64,000 nucleotides of DNA from Streptomyces sp. NBC_01298 (lineage in GTDB: Bacteria; Actinomycetota; Actinomycetes; Streptomycetales; Streptomycetaceae), in assembly GCF_035978755.1 (NCBI RefSeq), contig NZ_CP108414.1, positions 8,494,001 to 8,558,000 of the forward strand, written 5' to 3'. This document shows positions 32,805-42,234 of this stretch, piece by piece. Below the pieces are notes generated by a model. The model searched no databases, was not told the DNA's origin, and worked only from the letters and a program-made list of their open reading frames with translations. The number at the start of each line of letters is the position of its first letter. The first letter of the stretch is position 1. Position numbers and translations under genes: made by a program.

Positions 32805-34223
32805 TCAGGCGTCGAGCGGGCATCCGGTCAACAGGGCCGCCGGGGTGGCCGCCGGATCCCGCCGGACGGTGTGGCCGAGCGGAGGCCGCACCCCGCGGCC
32901 GATCCAGTCCTCCAGCGCGGTGAAGGCGGCGCGGTGGCAGGGGGTGAGGGGGCGCAGCCGGTCGGGGAAGGCGTCGACGAGGGAGTCCACGTGGGTGCCG
33001 CCCTCGATGCGGTAGTAGCGCAGCAGCGCCCCGCGGCCGGCCCGGCGGACCATCTCGGCGTAGACGTCGGAGTCCCGGGAGATGGGCAGGAGGACGTCGA
33101 GGGTGCCGTGCAGGGTGATCAGCGGTTTGCCGATCCGGCCGGTGAGGGCCGTCTTCGCGACGGCGTCCCGGACCTGCGCGGGCCGGTCGGCGTAGGCGTA
33201 GTCGGCGTCACAGGACGGCGTGCCGGGCGTGCAGAAGGGGGTCCCGGCCTCGGTCGCACCGTCGAAGCCCGGATCGAACTCCTCGCGGTAGATCCGCTGG
33301 GTGAGGTCCCAGTAATAGCCGTGGTGGAAGGGCCACAGGAACTCCGACCCGGCCGGGAAACCGGCGGCGAGCATCGCCTCGTGCGCCTGCCCGGCCCGCG
33401 GGCCGCCCGCCGCGTAGACGGGGTAGGCGGCCAGCGCGGGAGGCAGGAACGTGAGGAGGTTCGGCCCGTCGGCCCGCCACAGGGTGCCCTCCCAGTCCAC
33501 CCCGCCGTCGTACAGCTCCGGATGGTTCTCCAGCTGCCAGCGCACCAGGTAGCCCCCGTTGGACATGCCGGTGGCCAGGGTGCGGCTCGGCGCCCGGCGG
33601 TAGCGCTGCGCGACGACCGTACGGGCGGCCCGGGTCAGCTCGGTGACCCGGGTGTTCCACTCGGCGACGGCGTCCCCGGGGCTCTGCCCGTCGCGGTGGA
33701 AGGCGGCCCCGGTATTGCCCTTGTCGGTGGCGGCGAAGGCGTAGCCGCGGGCCAGCACCCAGTCGCCGATGGCCCGGTCGTTGGAGTACTGCTCGCGCAC
33801 CCCCGGGGAGCCCGCGACGACCAGTCCGCCGTTCCAGCGGTCGGGCAGCCGGATGACGAACTGGGCGTCGTGGTTCCAGCCGTGATTGGTGTTGGGGACG
33901 GCGGCCGGGGCGGCGGTGTCGGGGAAGTAGCCGTCGATCTGGATGCCCGGCACGCCGGTCGGGACGGCCAGGTCCTTGGGGGTGAGTCCGGCCCAGTCGG
34001 CCGGATCGGTGTGCCCGGAGGCCACCGTGCCTGCGGTGGTCAACTCCGCTAGGCAGGACGTTTGTTGGCGCTCCGCTCCCGGGACGTGAAGGCGAGCTTG
34101 GCGGGCGCAGTGGGCTTCGGTCTCACCGGCGGCGGCCGGGGGAGCGAGGAGGGCCGGCAGGGCCGAGGCCAGGAAGACGACGGCCGCGGCGGCGGTGGCG
34201 GCGGAACGGGTGGGCGCTGGCAC
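32805..34223 (-). CDS. Secreted tannase/3-hydroxybutyrate-oligomer-hydrolase-like esterase
   Basis: 472 residues from GTG 34223 with GGAGG 7-8 bases upstream. Signal peptide to ~residue 32 (ALLAPPAAAG). The mature protein has a nucleophile elbow GMSNGGYLVRW, an Asp in HGTLDVLLPISRDSD and a His in EGGTHVDSLVD, matching the tannase/feruloyl esterase superfamily that includes extracellular 3HB-oligomer hydrolases. Paired Cys (FCTPGTPSCDAD, TPCHR, GCPLDA) suit secretion. Because a PHB depolymerase gene precedes it and a 3HB dehydrogenase gene follows, I infer cleavage of 3HB oligomers; hydrolysis of another ester is the alternative. Confidence 0.7.
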   Translation of the reverse strand: MPAPTRSAATAAAAVVFLASALPALLAPPAAAGETEAHCARQARLHVPGAERQQTSCLAELTTAGTVASGHTDPADWAGLTPKDLAVPTGVPGIQIDGYFPDTAAPAAVPNTNHGWNHDAQFVIRLPDRWNGGLVVAGSPGVREQYSNDRAIGDWVLARGYAFAATDKGNTGAAFHRDGQSPGDAVAEWNTRVTELTRAARTVVAQRYRRAPSRTLATGMSNGGYLVRWQLENHPELYDGGVDWEGTLWRADGPNLLTFLPPALAAYPVYAAGGPRAGQAHEAMLAAGFPAGSEFLWPFHHGYYWDLTQRIYREEFDPGFDGATEAGTPFCTPGTPSCDADYAYADRPAQVRDAVAKTALTGRIGKPLITLHGTLDVLLPISRDSDVYAEMVRRAGRGALLRYYRIEGGTHVDSLVDAFPDRLRPLTPCHRAAFTALEDWIGRGVRPPLGHTVRRDPAATPAALLTGCPLDA

Positions 34224-34283
34224 GGGGGGCCTCCAGGGGGTGGGGGACTGGCGAGGGGCTGGCGGGCCGGCGGGGCCGGCGGC

Positions 34284-35555
34284 TCAGGGGCAGCCGGTGT
34301 CGGCGATCACGAAGTAGCCGGTGGGCGACTCCTGCAAGGTGTGCGTGACGTAGAGGTTGTAGAGGCCGAGGTTCTGGCCCGAACCCCTGGCGTACGCGTA
34401 GCTCCCGTCGGTCGTGGCCCGGCCCGCCTGCACCTGCTGGTAGTTGTTCGCCTTCCAACAGGCCGCGGGTTCGCCGGGGTCGGGATCGGGATCGGGATCC
34501 GGGTCGGGGTCGGGGTCGGTCGTGGAGGCGTCCAGGCCGAAGAACTTCGCGATCCAGTGGGCGGAGCAGATCGAGGCGAGGAAGTACGCCGCCCCGGTGT
34601 GCCCGCACTGACCGGGACCGGAGCCGGGGTCGACCGGGGTGCCGTGCCCGATGCCCGGGACCCGGTCCACCTCCACGGACACCGTGCCGTCGGTGGCCGT
34701 GTACTCCTCCTGCCGGGTCGCGTCGGGCCCGATGACGGAGGTGCGGGCGGGGGTCTGCGGGAGGCCGTGCAACGCCGTCCACTGGTCGCGCAGTTCATCG
34801 GCGTTGCGGGGAACGACGGTGGTGTCCGCGTCGCCCTGCCAGATCGCGACCCGGGGCCACGGGCCGGTCCACGCCGGATACGCGTCGCGCACCAACTGGG
34901 CCCAGGCGGCGGGGGACTTGTCCACACCTGGATTCATGCACGTATAGGGACCGCTCCCCTTGGCGCAGTCGTAGGGCAGTCCGGCGATCACCGCACCGGC
35001 CGCGAACACGTCCGGGTAGGCGGCGAGCATCACCGAGGTCATCGCGCCGCCGGCCGACAGGCCGGTGACGAAGGTGCGGGCGGGGTCGGCGGCGTAGGCG
35101 GAGGCGGCGTGCGCGGCCATCTGCCGGATGGACGCGGCCTCGCCCTGGCCGCGCCGGTTGTCCGCGGGCTGGAACCAGTTGAAGCACTTGCTCGGGTTGT
35201 TCGCGGAGGTGGTCTCCGCGAGCACCAGCAGGAAGCCGTCACGGTCGGCGAGTTCGGGCAGACCGGAGTTGTCCGCGTAGGTCTGGGCGTTCTGCGTGCA
35301 GCCGTGCAGGGCAATCACCACGGGCGGCACTGCCGGGAGGGAGGCCGGCCGGTACACGTACATGCCCAGCTGCCCGGGATTGGCGCCGAACCCGGTGACC
35401 CGCTGGAGCGTGACGGCGGCGCGGGCGGGGGACACGGGCCCGGCCACCACCCCGCCCACGGCCAGCAGCGCCAGTGCGAGCAGCCGCACGAGAGCGCGGC
35501 GGGTGCGCTGTCGGCCGGTGGGCCGGGCGTCGGACGATCTGCTGCGCGAGGACAT
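34284..35555 (-). CDS. Secreted poly(3-hydroxybutyrate) depolymerase
   Basis: 423 residues from ATG 35555 (AGGGAG 6 bases upstream). Arg-rich signal peptide to ~residue 46 (SPARA-A). Catalytic domain ~47-320: oxyanion HGCTQNAQ, lipase box GLSAGGAMTS, Asp in WQGDADTTV and His in GIGHGTPVD. Then a Thr-Asp-Pro linker of repeated DP dipeptides, then a ~60-residue substrate-binding domain (CWKANNYQQVQAGRA...GLYNLYVTHTLQESP) characteristic of PHB depolymerases. It hydrolyses extracellular PHB. The linker DNA is a GGGTCG/GGATCG hexamer repeat. The upstream gap 35556-35783 carries its promoter and that of a divergent gene. Confidence 0.87.
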   Translation of the reverse strand: MSSRSRSSDARPTGRQRTRRALVRLLALALLAVGGVVAGPVSPARAAVTLQRVTGFGANPGQLGMYVYRPASLPAVPPVVIALHGCTQNAQTYADNSGLPELADRDGFLLVLAETTSANNPSKCFNWFQPADNRRGQGEAASIRQMAAHAASAYAADPARTFVTGLSAGGAMTSVMLAAYPDVFAAGAVIAGLPYDCAKGSGPYTCMNPGVDKSPAAWAQLVRDAYPAWTGPWPRVAIWQGDADTTVVPRNADELRDQWTALHGLPQTPARTSVIGPDATRQEEYTATDGTVSVEVDRVPGIGHGTPVDPGSGPGQCGHTGAAYFLASICSAHWIAKFFGLDASTTDPDPDPDPDPDPDPGEPAACWKANNYQQVQAGRATTDGSYAYARGSGQNLGLYNLYVTHTLQESPTGYFVIADTGCP

Positions 35556-35783
35556 GGCGGCTCCCTGAGGTGGGGGTGGCGGGTTGCGGGCGGTCGCAGG
35601 TCGGTTGCGGGCGGGGCGGGGCCCCGTCGCCCGGGGCGGGCGGCCTGCGGTGCCCGCCACCGTAGGACCGGCTCCTGCCGCGACGGCATGGTGCGGAGCG
35701 CCATATGTGGCTCGCGCTTGCGGGGGCCACGAGGGTTGCGGGCGGCTCCGGTCCGCTGCTAACCGCCTGATCTACTGGGGCAC

Positions 35784-36563
35784 ATGAGCATCGGGGAACT
35801 CATCGCACGAGCACGGCGGCTGGCAGCGCACGAGGGGCGGTGGATGGCGAGCCTCGGCCTGTGGGCGACGCGGCGCGCGCACGGGGTCGGGGTCGGGGAC
35901 ACCGCCGTCGGGTACGCGCGGGCCCAGGCGTCGACGATGTACGGGATGGTCTTCTTCCTCTCGATCGAGACGGCCGGGGTGTCCTTCATGCTCGCCGCGC
36001 ATCCGGTGGCCCACCTGGTGATGCTGGTCCTCGACCTCTACACGGTGGTCCTGGTCCTGGGGCTGCACGCCGCCGCCGTCACCCGCCCCCACGTGGTGGG
36101 GCAGGGCGAGTTGCGGGTGAGGCGCGGTGCACGGCTGGATCTGCGGATCCCCCTGGACCGGATCGAGTCCGTCCGCCACGACCTCCGCTTCCCGGACGCG
36201 AACAGGTCCGAGGACGGGGTGCTGGACGTGGCCGTCGCCTCACAGACCTCGATCACCGTCACGCTGACCGAACCGGTCACCGTCGTGTCCCTGTGGGGGC
36301 GACGCACGCGGGTCCGAACGGTCCACTGCCACGCCGACGACCCGCGGACCGCCGTCGCGGCGATCAGACAGCTGTTGCCGGTGGCCGGACAGCGGCGCCC
36401 GCCGCCTCGACCGGCCCTGTCGTCGCCCCCGTCTCCACCACTGCCCCCACCGGCCCTGTCGCCGTCCCTGGCTCCACCGCCAGCTCCGCGGCCGTCGCCG
36501 CGCGGACCTGGTCCAGCGAGACCCCGGGCGCCAGTTCGCGCAGGAGGAAGCCCGCCGGGGTGA
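35784..36563 (+). CDS. Predicted membrane protein with Pro-rich tail overlapping scoB antisense
   Basis: 259 residues from ATG 35784. Two membrane segments (~residues 53-72 and 76-97: [17 protein letters not shown] and [20 protein letters not shown]), then a ~100-residue cytoplasmic beta-rich region ([20 protein letters not shown]...) reminiscent of PH-like domains. The last ~65 residues are almost pure Pro/Ser/Arg and are exactly antisense to the 3' end of scoB (36364-36563). The real protein may end earlier in evolutionary terms. Function unknown. Confidence 0.6.
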   Translation: MSIGELIARARRLAAHEGRWMASLGLWATRRAHGVGVGDTAVGYARAQASTMYGMVFFLSIETAGVSFMLAAHPVAHLVMLVLDLYTVVLVLGLHAAAVTRPHVVGQGELRVRRGARLDLRIPLDRIESVRHDLRFPDANRSEDGVLDVAVASQTSITVTLTEPVTVVSLWGRRTRVRTVHCHADDPRTAVAAIRQLLPVAGQRRPPPRPALSSPPSPPLPPPALSPSLAPPPAPRPSPRGPGPARPRAPVRAGGSPPG

Positions 36564-37101
36564 TGTCGAGGACCGCGAGGTCGGTGATCACCCGGTGGAC
36601 GACGCCGCGACCCGTCAGCGGCAGCGTGCACCGTTCCACTAGCTTCGGCGTGCCGTCCTTGGCCGTGTGCTCCATGAGCACGATCACCCGGCGCGCACCG
36701 TGCACCAGGTCCATCGCACCGCCCATCCCCTTGACCATCTTCCCGGGGATCATCCAGTTGGCCAGGTCGCCCGAGGCCGATACCTGCATGGCACCCAGCA
36801 CCGCGGCGTCCACGTGCCCGCCGCGGATCATGCCGAAGGACAGCGCGGAGTCGAAGAACGCGGCCCCCGGCCGGACCGTCACCGTCTCCTTGCCCGCGTT
36901 GATCAGGTCCGGGTCCACCTGGTCGGCCGGCGGGTACGGGCCCACGCCCAGGACGCCGTTCTCCGACTGGAGCACCACCTCGACGCCGGGCGGCAGGTGG
37001 TTGGGGACGAGGGTCGGCAGGCCGATCCCGAGGTTCACGTACGTACCGTCGGACAGTTCCCGGGCGGCGCGGGCCGCCATCTGTTCGCGCGTCAGAGCCA
37101 T
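36364..37101 (-). CDS. scoB: 3-oxoacid CoA-transferase subunit B
   Basis: 245 residues from ATG 37101, one base after the scoA stop (TGACATG). Family features: [16 protein letters not shown], the catalytic glutamate in QSENGVLG (Glu47), [15 protein letters not shown] and [15 protein letters not shown]. With ScoA it exchanges CoA between succinyl-CoA and acetoacetate. The last ~35 residues (after [17 protein letters not shown]) are an Ala/Gly/Thr/Val extension beyond the usual family end, in the zone overlapping the convergent membrane-protein gene. Confidence 0.88.
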   Translation of the reverse strand: MALTREQMAARAARELSDGTYVNLGIGLPTLVPNHLPPGVEVVLQSENGVLGVGPYPPADQVDPDLINAGKETVTVRPGAAFFDSALSFGMIRGGHVDAAVLGAMQVSASGDLANWMIPGKMVKGMGGAMDLVHGARRVIVLMEHTAKDGTPKLVERCTLPLTGRGVVHRVITDLAVLDITPAGFLLRELAPGVSLDQVRAATAAELAVEPGTATGPVGAVVETGATTGPVEAAGAAVRPPATAV

Positions 37102-37102
37102 G

Positions 37103-37900
37103 TCACATTCCGCCTTGCTGTTCGGGAACGAGGGGCATCCGGACCGTGAGGCGCTCCACGCGCCGCTCGGCCGCCGGATCACCGGGATCCACCAGGACCA
37201 CGCGCCGCACGAAGATGCCGGGCAGGTGCACGGCGTCCGGGTCGAGCTCGCCCGGCTCGACCAGGGCCTCCACCTCGGCGATGGTGATCCGCCCCGCCAT
37301 CGCCGCGAGGGGATTGAAATTGCGGGCCGAGGAGTGGAAGACGAGGTTGCCGTGCCGGTCCCCGACGGCCGCCCGCACGAGGGCGAAGTCCGTGGTGATG
37401 CCCTCCTCCAGGAGGTACTCCCGGCCGCCCCAACTCCGCAGCTCCCTGGGCGGCGAGGCCAGTGCGACGCCCCCGTCGGCGCGGTAGCGCCAGGGCAGCC
37501 CGCCCTCGGCGACCTGCGTACCGGCCCCGGCCGGGGTGTAGAACGCCGGGATGCCCGCGCCACCGGCCCGCAGCCGCTCGGCGAGGGTGCCCTGCGCGAC
37601 CAGCTCCACTTCCAGCTCGCCGCTCAGGTACTGCCGGGCGAACTCCTTGTTCTCGCCCACGTACGAGCTGGTCATCCGGGCGATCCTGCCCTCGCGGAGC
37701 AGCAGCCCCAGGCCCCGGTCGTCCACCCCGCAGTTGTTGGACACCACTTCCAGACCGCGTACCTCCGCACGCTCCAGCAGCGCGCCGATCAGCACGCCCG
37801 GCACCCCGCACAACCCGAAGCCGCCCACCGCGAGCGAGGCTCCGGCGGGGATGTCCGCCACCGCCCCGGCCGCGCTCGCGACCACCTTGTCCAGTCCCAT
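37103..37900 (-). CDS. scoA: 3-oxoacid CoA-transferase subunit A
   Basis: 265 residues. Opening [20 protein letters not shown], then [13 protein letters not shown] (CoA-transferase signature), [33 protein letters not shown] and [20 protein letters not shown] are all diagnostic. It pairs with ScoB, whose start is one base past this stop. The last step of the PHB-to-acetoacetyl-CoA route, if the neighbouring PHB genes are functionally linked. Confidence 0.9.
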   Translation of the reverse strand: MGLDKVVASAAGAVADIPAGASLAVGGFGLCGVPGVLIGALLERAEVRGLEVVSNNCGVDDRGLGLLLREGRIARMTSSYVGENKEFARQYLSGELEVELVAQGTLAERLRAGGAGIPAFYTPAGAGTQVAEGGLPWRYRADGGVALASPPRELRSWGGREYLLEEGITTDFALVRAAVGDRHGNLVFHSSARNFNPLAAMAGRITIAEVEALVEPGELDPDAVHLPGIFVRRVVLVDPGDPAAERRVERLTVRMPLVPEQQGGM

Positions 37901-38149
37901 CGCACACCCTCCTCCGCCCGGTTCCGGGCCGCCGCCACCCGAACGGGCCGACGCGCGGCCGGGCCGGCCCGACCGACCCTAGGAACCACCGGGCCGCCCC
38001 GGCCATGGCGCCCGCCCACACACCGGGGCACCCTGCTGTGTGGACCGGGCGCGCCGGGGAACCGGTGGAGCCCCGCGCACGTCAGAGCCGTGCCGACAGG
38101 GCAACGGACAAACGGACAACGGACAACGGACATCGAGGGAGAGCTGCTG

Positions 38150-38872
38150 ATGCTGCGTCGAACCAACCGGAGACACCTGCGCGTGGTGAAGGCGCAGGGG
38201 AGGCCGGCGCTGAAGGCAAGCGCGGCCGCCGCCGTGGCCGTGGGCGTGGCCGCCGTGCTGCTCACCGGCTGCGGAAAGGGGCCGGCCGCCCCGGCCGTAC
38301 CCGATCCGGTCGCTCCCGTCGCGGTGGCCCCCTCACCCCGCCCGGACCGGACCTGCCCCGTGATGGACCCCACCGCACCGCAGTCGCCGCCGGCCCTCGT
38401 CGAGGGCACGCCGGGCAACACCCCCGAGGGGCAGCGGCTCTCGCAGGCCATCGGGGACCAGGGCTACGGCGCCTTCGCCGACGTCTACTCCACCCAGATC
38501 GTCGACCACCCGGCGGGCCGGGTCGCCCTGTGCGTCACCGACCTGGCCCGCGGCCGACTCCTGGTGGAGGCCGCGCACGCGGCCGATCCCGGCGCGGACC
38601 CGGCCCGGGCCGACCTGTACCTGAGCAAGTACTCGCACCGCGTCCTCCAGGCCGCCGGTGAGAAGCTCATCGGGCTGAAGGCGGAGTTCCCGATCTACAC
38701 CGTCTCCGGCAGCCACGGTGCGGCGGTGGAGGTCACCACCACTGCGGAGGGCGCCGCTTCGGCCGAGTTCAAGGCGCGGCTGGAAAAGGCCACCGGCGGC
38801 ATACCCGTCGCCGTCACGAAGGGAGACCAGCCCACGCCGCTCCTCGACGGCCCGATGCCGGCCGCCCGCTGA
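38150..38872 (+). CDS. Lipoprotein of unknown function
   Basis: 240 residues from ATG 38150 with GAGGGAGAG upstream. A ~30-residue Lys/Arg-rich n-region precedes a hydrophobic stretch and the lipobox LLTGC. After a Pro-rich spacer comes a ~150-residue domain with a VYSTQIVDHPAGRVALCVTD segment and a Cys pair; no family recognised. The leader at 38102-38130 contains four tandem CGGACAA-like heptamers. The gap after the stop carries the solo MITE end. Confidence 0.7.
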   Translation: MLRRTNRRHLRVVKAQGRPALKASAAAAVAVGVAAVLLTGCGKGPAAPAVPDPVAPVAVAPSPRPDRTCPVMDPTAPQSPPALVEGTPGNTPEGQRLSQAIGDQGYGAFADVYSTQIVDHPAGRVALCVTDLARGRLLVEAAHAADPGADPARADLYLSKYSHRVLQAAGEKLIGLKAEFPIYTVSGSHGAAVEVTTTAEGAASAEFKARLEKATGGIPVAVTKGDQPTPLLDGPMPAAR

Positions 38873-38940
38873 CGCCCGGCCCCCGCCGGGCCGGGCGCTC
38901 CGGCCCGCGCGGGCCGTGCCGGGCCTTGCCGTGCAGTGCC

Positions 38941-38972
38941 GGGCCCGGCAAGATCCGAAAGGGACGGCCTAG
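38941..38972. mobile_element. Solo inverted-repeat end of the CTAG-bounded MITE family
   Basis: 32 bases identical, bar one A-to-G change, to the right end of the 51849-52017 element, ending GGCCTAG. No left end is found upstream. The terminal CTAG supplies the TAG stop (38969-38971) of the minus-strand helicase gene. Confidence 0.65.
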
Positions 38973-41380
38973 CCCTGCCGGTGCGCTCCCGGCGCCTGCC
39001 ACGTGTGCGCCGGGAGGGACTCCGCCAGGGTCGAGAAGAACCGCTGGTCGCGCCATGCCTCCAGGTTGCCGATGACGAAGAGGCGGCGTTTGGCGCGGCT
39101 GACCGCGACGTTGAGGAGGTTCGGGGCGGACGCGGCCCAGGTGCGGGCGCCCGGGCGGCCCGGGTCGGTGCCCAGGATCAGGATGACGACGTCGGACTCC
39201 TTGCCCTGCGTCGTGTGGACCGTACCCACCCGGTCGGCCGGCATCAGGTCCCGGCACACCCCCTTCGCGCCCGCCACGACCTGCCGGAAGGGGCTGATCA
39301 CGAACACGTCCCGGGCCAGGTCCACGCCGCCCTCGTCGCGCAGCCGTTCCAGCACGCGCCGCAGGGCCCGCCCCTCCTCCGGGATCCAGTGCCCGTCGGC
39401 CTCCGCGCCGGTCACGTTCACCCAGCTGCTCGTCGGCCGGTAGAGGTACGGATCGCGCTCCGCCGTCCCCTGGACCATCAGGCCGTCGTAGGCGACCGCG
39501 TTGCTGATGGAGAACATCGGGTCGTCGCACCGCCGGTGCACGCGCAGCGGCGAGCCGACCCACACCTCGTGGCTGCCGTCGGGCAGTTCGGCCGGCAGCA
39601 GGGTGCCGTAGCGGTTCGCGCGGTCGGCGAGCTGCTGCACCGAGGTGCGGCTTGGCGCCCATTCCTCGGCGGCGCCGAAGTCGTCGCGCAGGGCGCGCTG
39701 CGCCGTCCAGGGCAGGACCACGACCGGCTCCAGCTGGAGCGGGTCGCCGACCACGACGGTGCGCCGGGCCCGCCACATGCCCCCGACCGCCATCTGCGGT
39801 GTCGCCTGACCGGCCTCGTCGACGAACAGCCAGCCCAGCGCCTCCGGCCCGAGCCGCCCGAAGACCCGGTCGAGCGAGGCGAACGTGGTCGAGACGACCG
39901 GGACCACGAGGAACACGCTCTGCCACGCCGCCCGTAGGTGAGCCTCGGGCACCGTCTTGGGCACCGCTCCGGCCACGGCGTCCATGCCGGCCATCAGGTT
40001 GGCGTACATGGTGCGGGCCGTGCACCGCAGGAAGGCCTGGTGGAGGTGGAGGGCCGCGAGGAACAGCTCCGTGCGGGCGGCCGTGATCTCGGGGTCGGAC
40101 CAGGGGGCGGCGAGCTCGCGCGCCGCGTCCTCATCGGTGAGCCACGCGTCCTGCGGTACGGACCGGCCCCAGCGCCCGCGGGCCGCCGCGACGGTCTCCT
40201 CCGCCCGGGTGACACGGCCGCGTTCCGCTTCCGCGGCCTCCTCACGGGCGCGCAGCCGGGCCGCCGCCGCGCCCACGGCGCCCCGTACGCCGTCCCGCTC
40301 GGCCTGCGCCGCATCGCGCGCCCGGCGTGCGTCGGCGACCAGGTCCGCCGCACCTGCCTCCTCCGCGTGCCAGGTGCGCGCCGCCCGGCCCAGGGTGAAG
40401 AGGCTGACCGTGAACCCCGGGCGCCGGGCCAGATGCGCCTGGTGTGCCCGCTCCGCCCGGGCCAGGGCCTGTTCGGCGCCGGCCAGCGCCTCCTCGGCGG
40501 GCGGCAGGGTCTCCCGTACGCGCTCCAGTTCCGCCGCGTGCCGCGGTACGGCCAGCTGCGCCCCGCGCAGGGCCTCGTACGCGGTGGTGAGTCCCTCGTA
40601 CGCCTCGGCGGCGACGGCCCGCTCGGCGCGCAGCCGCTCCACCTCGGACAGCGCGGCCTCGAAGCGCTGCCTTCCCTCGCGCCACACGCCCGCCTGCGGG
40701 GTGTCGCGCCACTGGCGCAGGAGGTGGGAGAGGCCGCTGCCGCTGTCGATCCAGGCGTTGCGGGGCCGCCGGCCGCGGCCGTCCGGCTGCGGGGGGACGG
40801 GCGGCGGCGCGGTGGCGCCGGTGTCGGTCTGCCGGTACTTGCCGTGCCAGAAGCGGTTGACGAACTCCAGGCGGTTCTTCTTGCTGCCCAGCCGGGCCGC
40901 CACCGCGCCCCACGCCGGCTCGCCCTTGAGCAGCCGGGTAGCCTGCTCGGCGAAGTAATCGGCGCTGTCCCGCCACTGTTCGCCCAGCGCCTCACGGGCC
41001 GGGATCTCGGTGGAGATGTTCTCCACGGCCCCGTTGTTGGCGGAGGCGACGACCATCTCGAAGCCGGTGAACTCCGGGCGCAGCGGCGTGACCGTACGGG
41101 TGTAGTCGCCGCTCTTCCACACGTACGGGGCCTGCTCCGCGAAGGCCTGCGACGGCAGGCGCAGCGCGGCGAGGCGGCGGGCCCGCTCGACGACGGCCGC
41201 GGCGAAGCAGTCGCGCAGCATGGTGGTCTTGCCGGTGCCGGGCGGGCCGTTGACGGCGAAGATCCCGGCGCCCGGGGCCAGTTCGGCGTGGATGGCGTTG
41301 ACGGCGAACTGCTGGCTCAGCGCGAGCGCGTGCGCGGGATCGGCCGGCCAGCGGCCGAGCGGGGTTCGGGCGGGGGCGAC
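38969..41380 (-). pseudogene. UvrD/SF1-like AAA helicase body, separated from its N-terminus by an in-frame TGA
   Basis: About 803 codons in the same frame as the fragment at 41381-41863. The first residues after the stop (PLGRWPADPAHALALSQQFA) lead into Walker A GPPGTGKTT. Further on are a ~250-residue coiled-coil insert, LFVDEAGQATPQ (Walker B/DEAD-like), VVVGDPLQLEPV, TVHTTQGKESDVVIL and NLLNVAVSRAKRRLFVIGN. This is the SF1 DNA2/UPF1-like helicase layout. The first usable ATG (41221) lies just after the Walker A Lys/Thr, so initiation there would lose ATP binding. Hence it is probably broken unless TGA is read through. The stop codon lies in the MITE end. Confidence 0.65.
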
Positions 41381-41863
41381 TCAGGCGAGCGCGACGCCCG
41401 GATCGCGGCGCAGGTCGACGCGGCGGGACCGGTCGAAGGCGGCGCCGGGGGTGAGGTACGCGGCGAGGCCGGGGCCGGGATCGCCCGCGGCGAGCTCGCG
41501 GGCCACGAGGTCGAGGTCGGCGGCGATGAAGCTGTTGAGGAGCGCGAACAGCGCGCTCTCGCCGTTCATCCGGCCGTCATGGTCCTCGCCGCTGCCCCCG
41601 AAGACGCCGAGCAGCGTGTCGCGCACGGCGGAGAGCGCGTAGGCACCGCCGTAGACGACGTGCTGCCAGCCGTATCCGGGCTCGACCGGGACGGACCGCA
41701 GCGGATGCCCGGCCTCCCAGGGCATGGGCCCGTCGGGCTCGGCCGCGTAGACCCGATCCCGGACGGACAGGGCGGGCACCTTCTGCGGGCTGAACAACTC
41801 CACCGCCCGCCAGTACCCGACGACCCCGCTCCGCCGCCGACGCTCGTCCCCCAGCCGCGTCAC
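41381..41863 (-). CDS. N-terminal fragment of the helicase gene
   Basis: 160 residues: GVVGYWRAVELFSPQKVP, then PMPWEAGHPLRSVPVEPGYG and a WQHVVYGGAYALSAVRDTLL segment, the usual opening of a family of ~1,100-1,300-residue actinobacterial/proteobacterial AAA helicases. After GESALFA it jumps to LLNSFIAADLDLVARELAAG, apparently missing a few hundred residues found in relatives as I remember them. It ends at TGA 41381-41383, and the same frame continues as the helicase body. It may be translated but has no known independent role. Confidence 0.5.
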   Translation of the reverse strand: MTRLGDERRRRSGVVGYWRAVELFSPQKVPALSVRDRVYAAEPDGPMPWEAGHPLRSVPVEPGYGWQHVVYGGAYALSAVRDTLLGVFGGSGEDHDGRMNGESALFALLNSFIAADLDLVARELAAGDPGPGLAAYLTPGAAFDRSRRVDLRRDPGVALA

Positions 41864-42068
41864 GCCCGCTCCCGTCGTCGGTGATCGCTACCGCGAACCT
41901 TACGGGGATCATGACGGCGGGTCAGGCGGTTGGGCGGTCCGGGACCGACAGCGCGGGCCCGCGCTGCGCCGGGGCGGAGCACTTGTCCACCAACGGCAAC
42001 GCACACGTACGGTCGCCGCTGTCCGAAGTGGCAGGGACATCCCGACATCCCGATCCCATCGGATGGCG

Positions 42069-42167
42069 CACCCCAGGGCCCTCGATCCCGGCCTCGTCCA
42101 GGACGAGGTTCTGCCGGGTGGTCGACCGCCGGTCGGTCGAGACCCGCTCGTAGACCGGGTTCTCCAC
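42069..42167 (-). pseudogene. Possible serine-recombinase N-terminal remnant
   Basis: A ~33-codon stretch on the minus strand reads NPVYERVSTDRRSTTRQNLV and continues LDEAGIEG, matching the resolvase opening Y-x-RVST-x-x-Q...RQ-x-x-L, with the Ser in nucleophile position. The flanking sequence is not recombinase-like. It lies in the 370-base gap between the helicase fragment and the MFS gene, where I see no other gene. Confidence 0.35.
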
Positions 42168-42234
42168 CGACGGCCCCGCACGCGATCTTGGTGCGACTGC
42201 TGCCGGATCAGCGGCCGCTGTTAACCTGCCGACC

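Noticed and set aside
35840..38149. Very long plus-strand frame leading into the lipoprotein
   Set aside because: It reads antisense through scoA and scoB. The lipoprotein has its own ribosome site and lipobox from ATG 38150.
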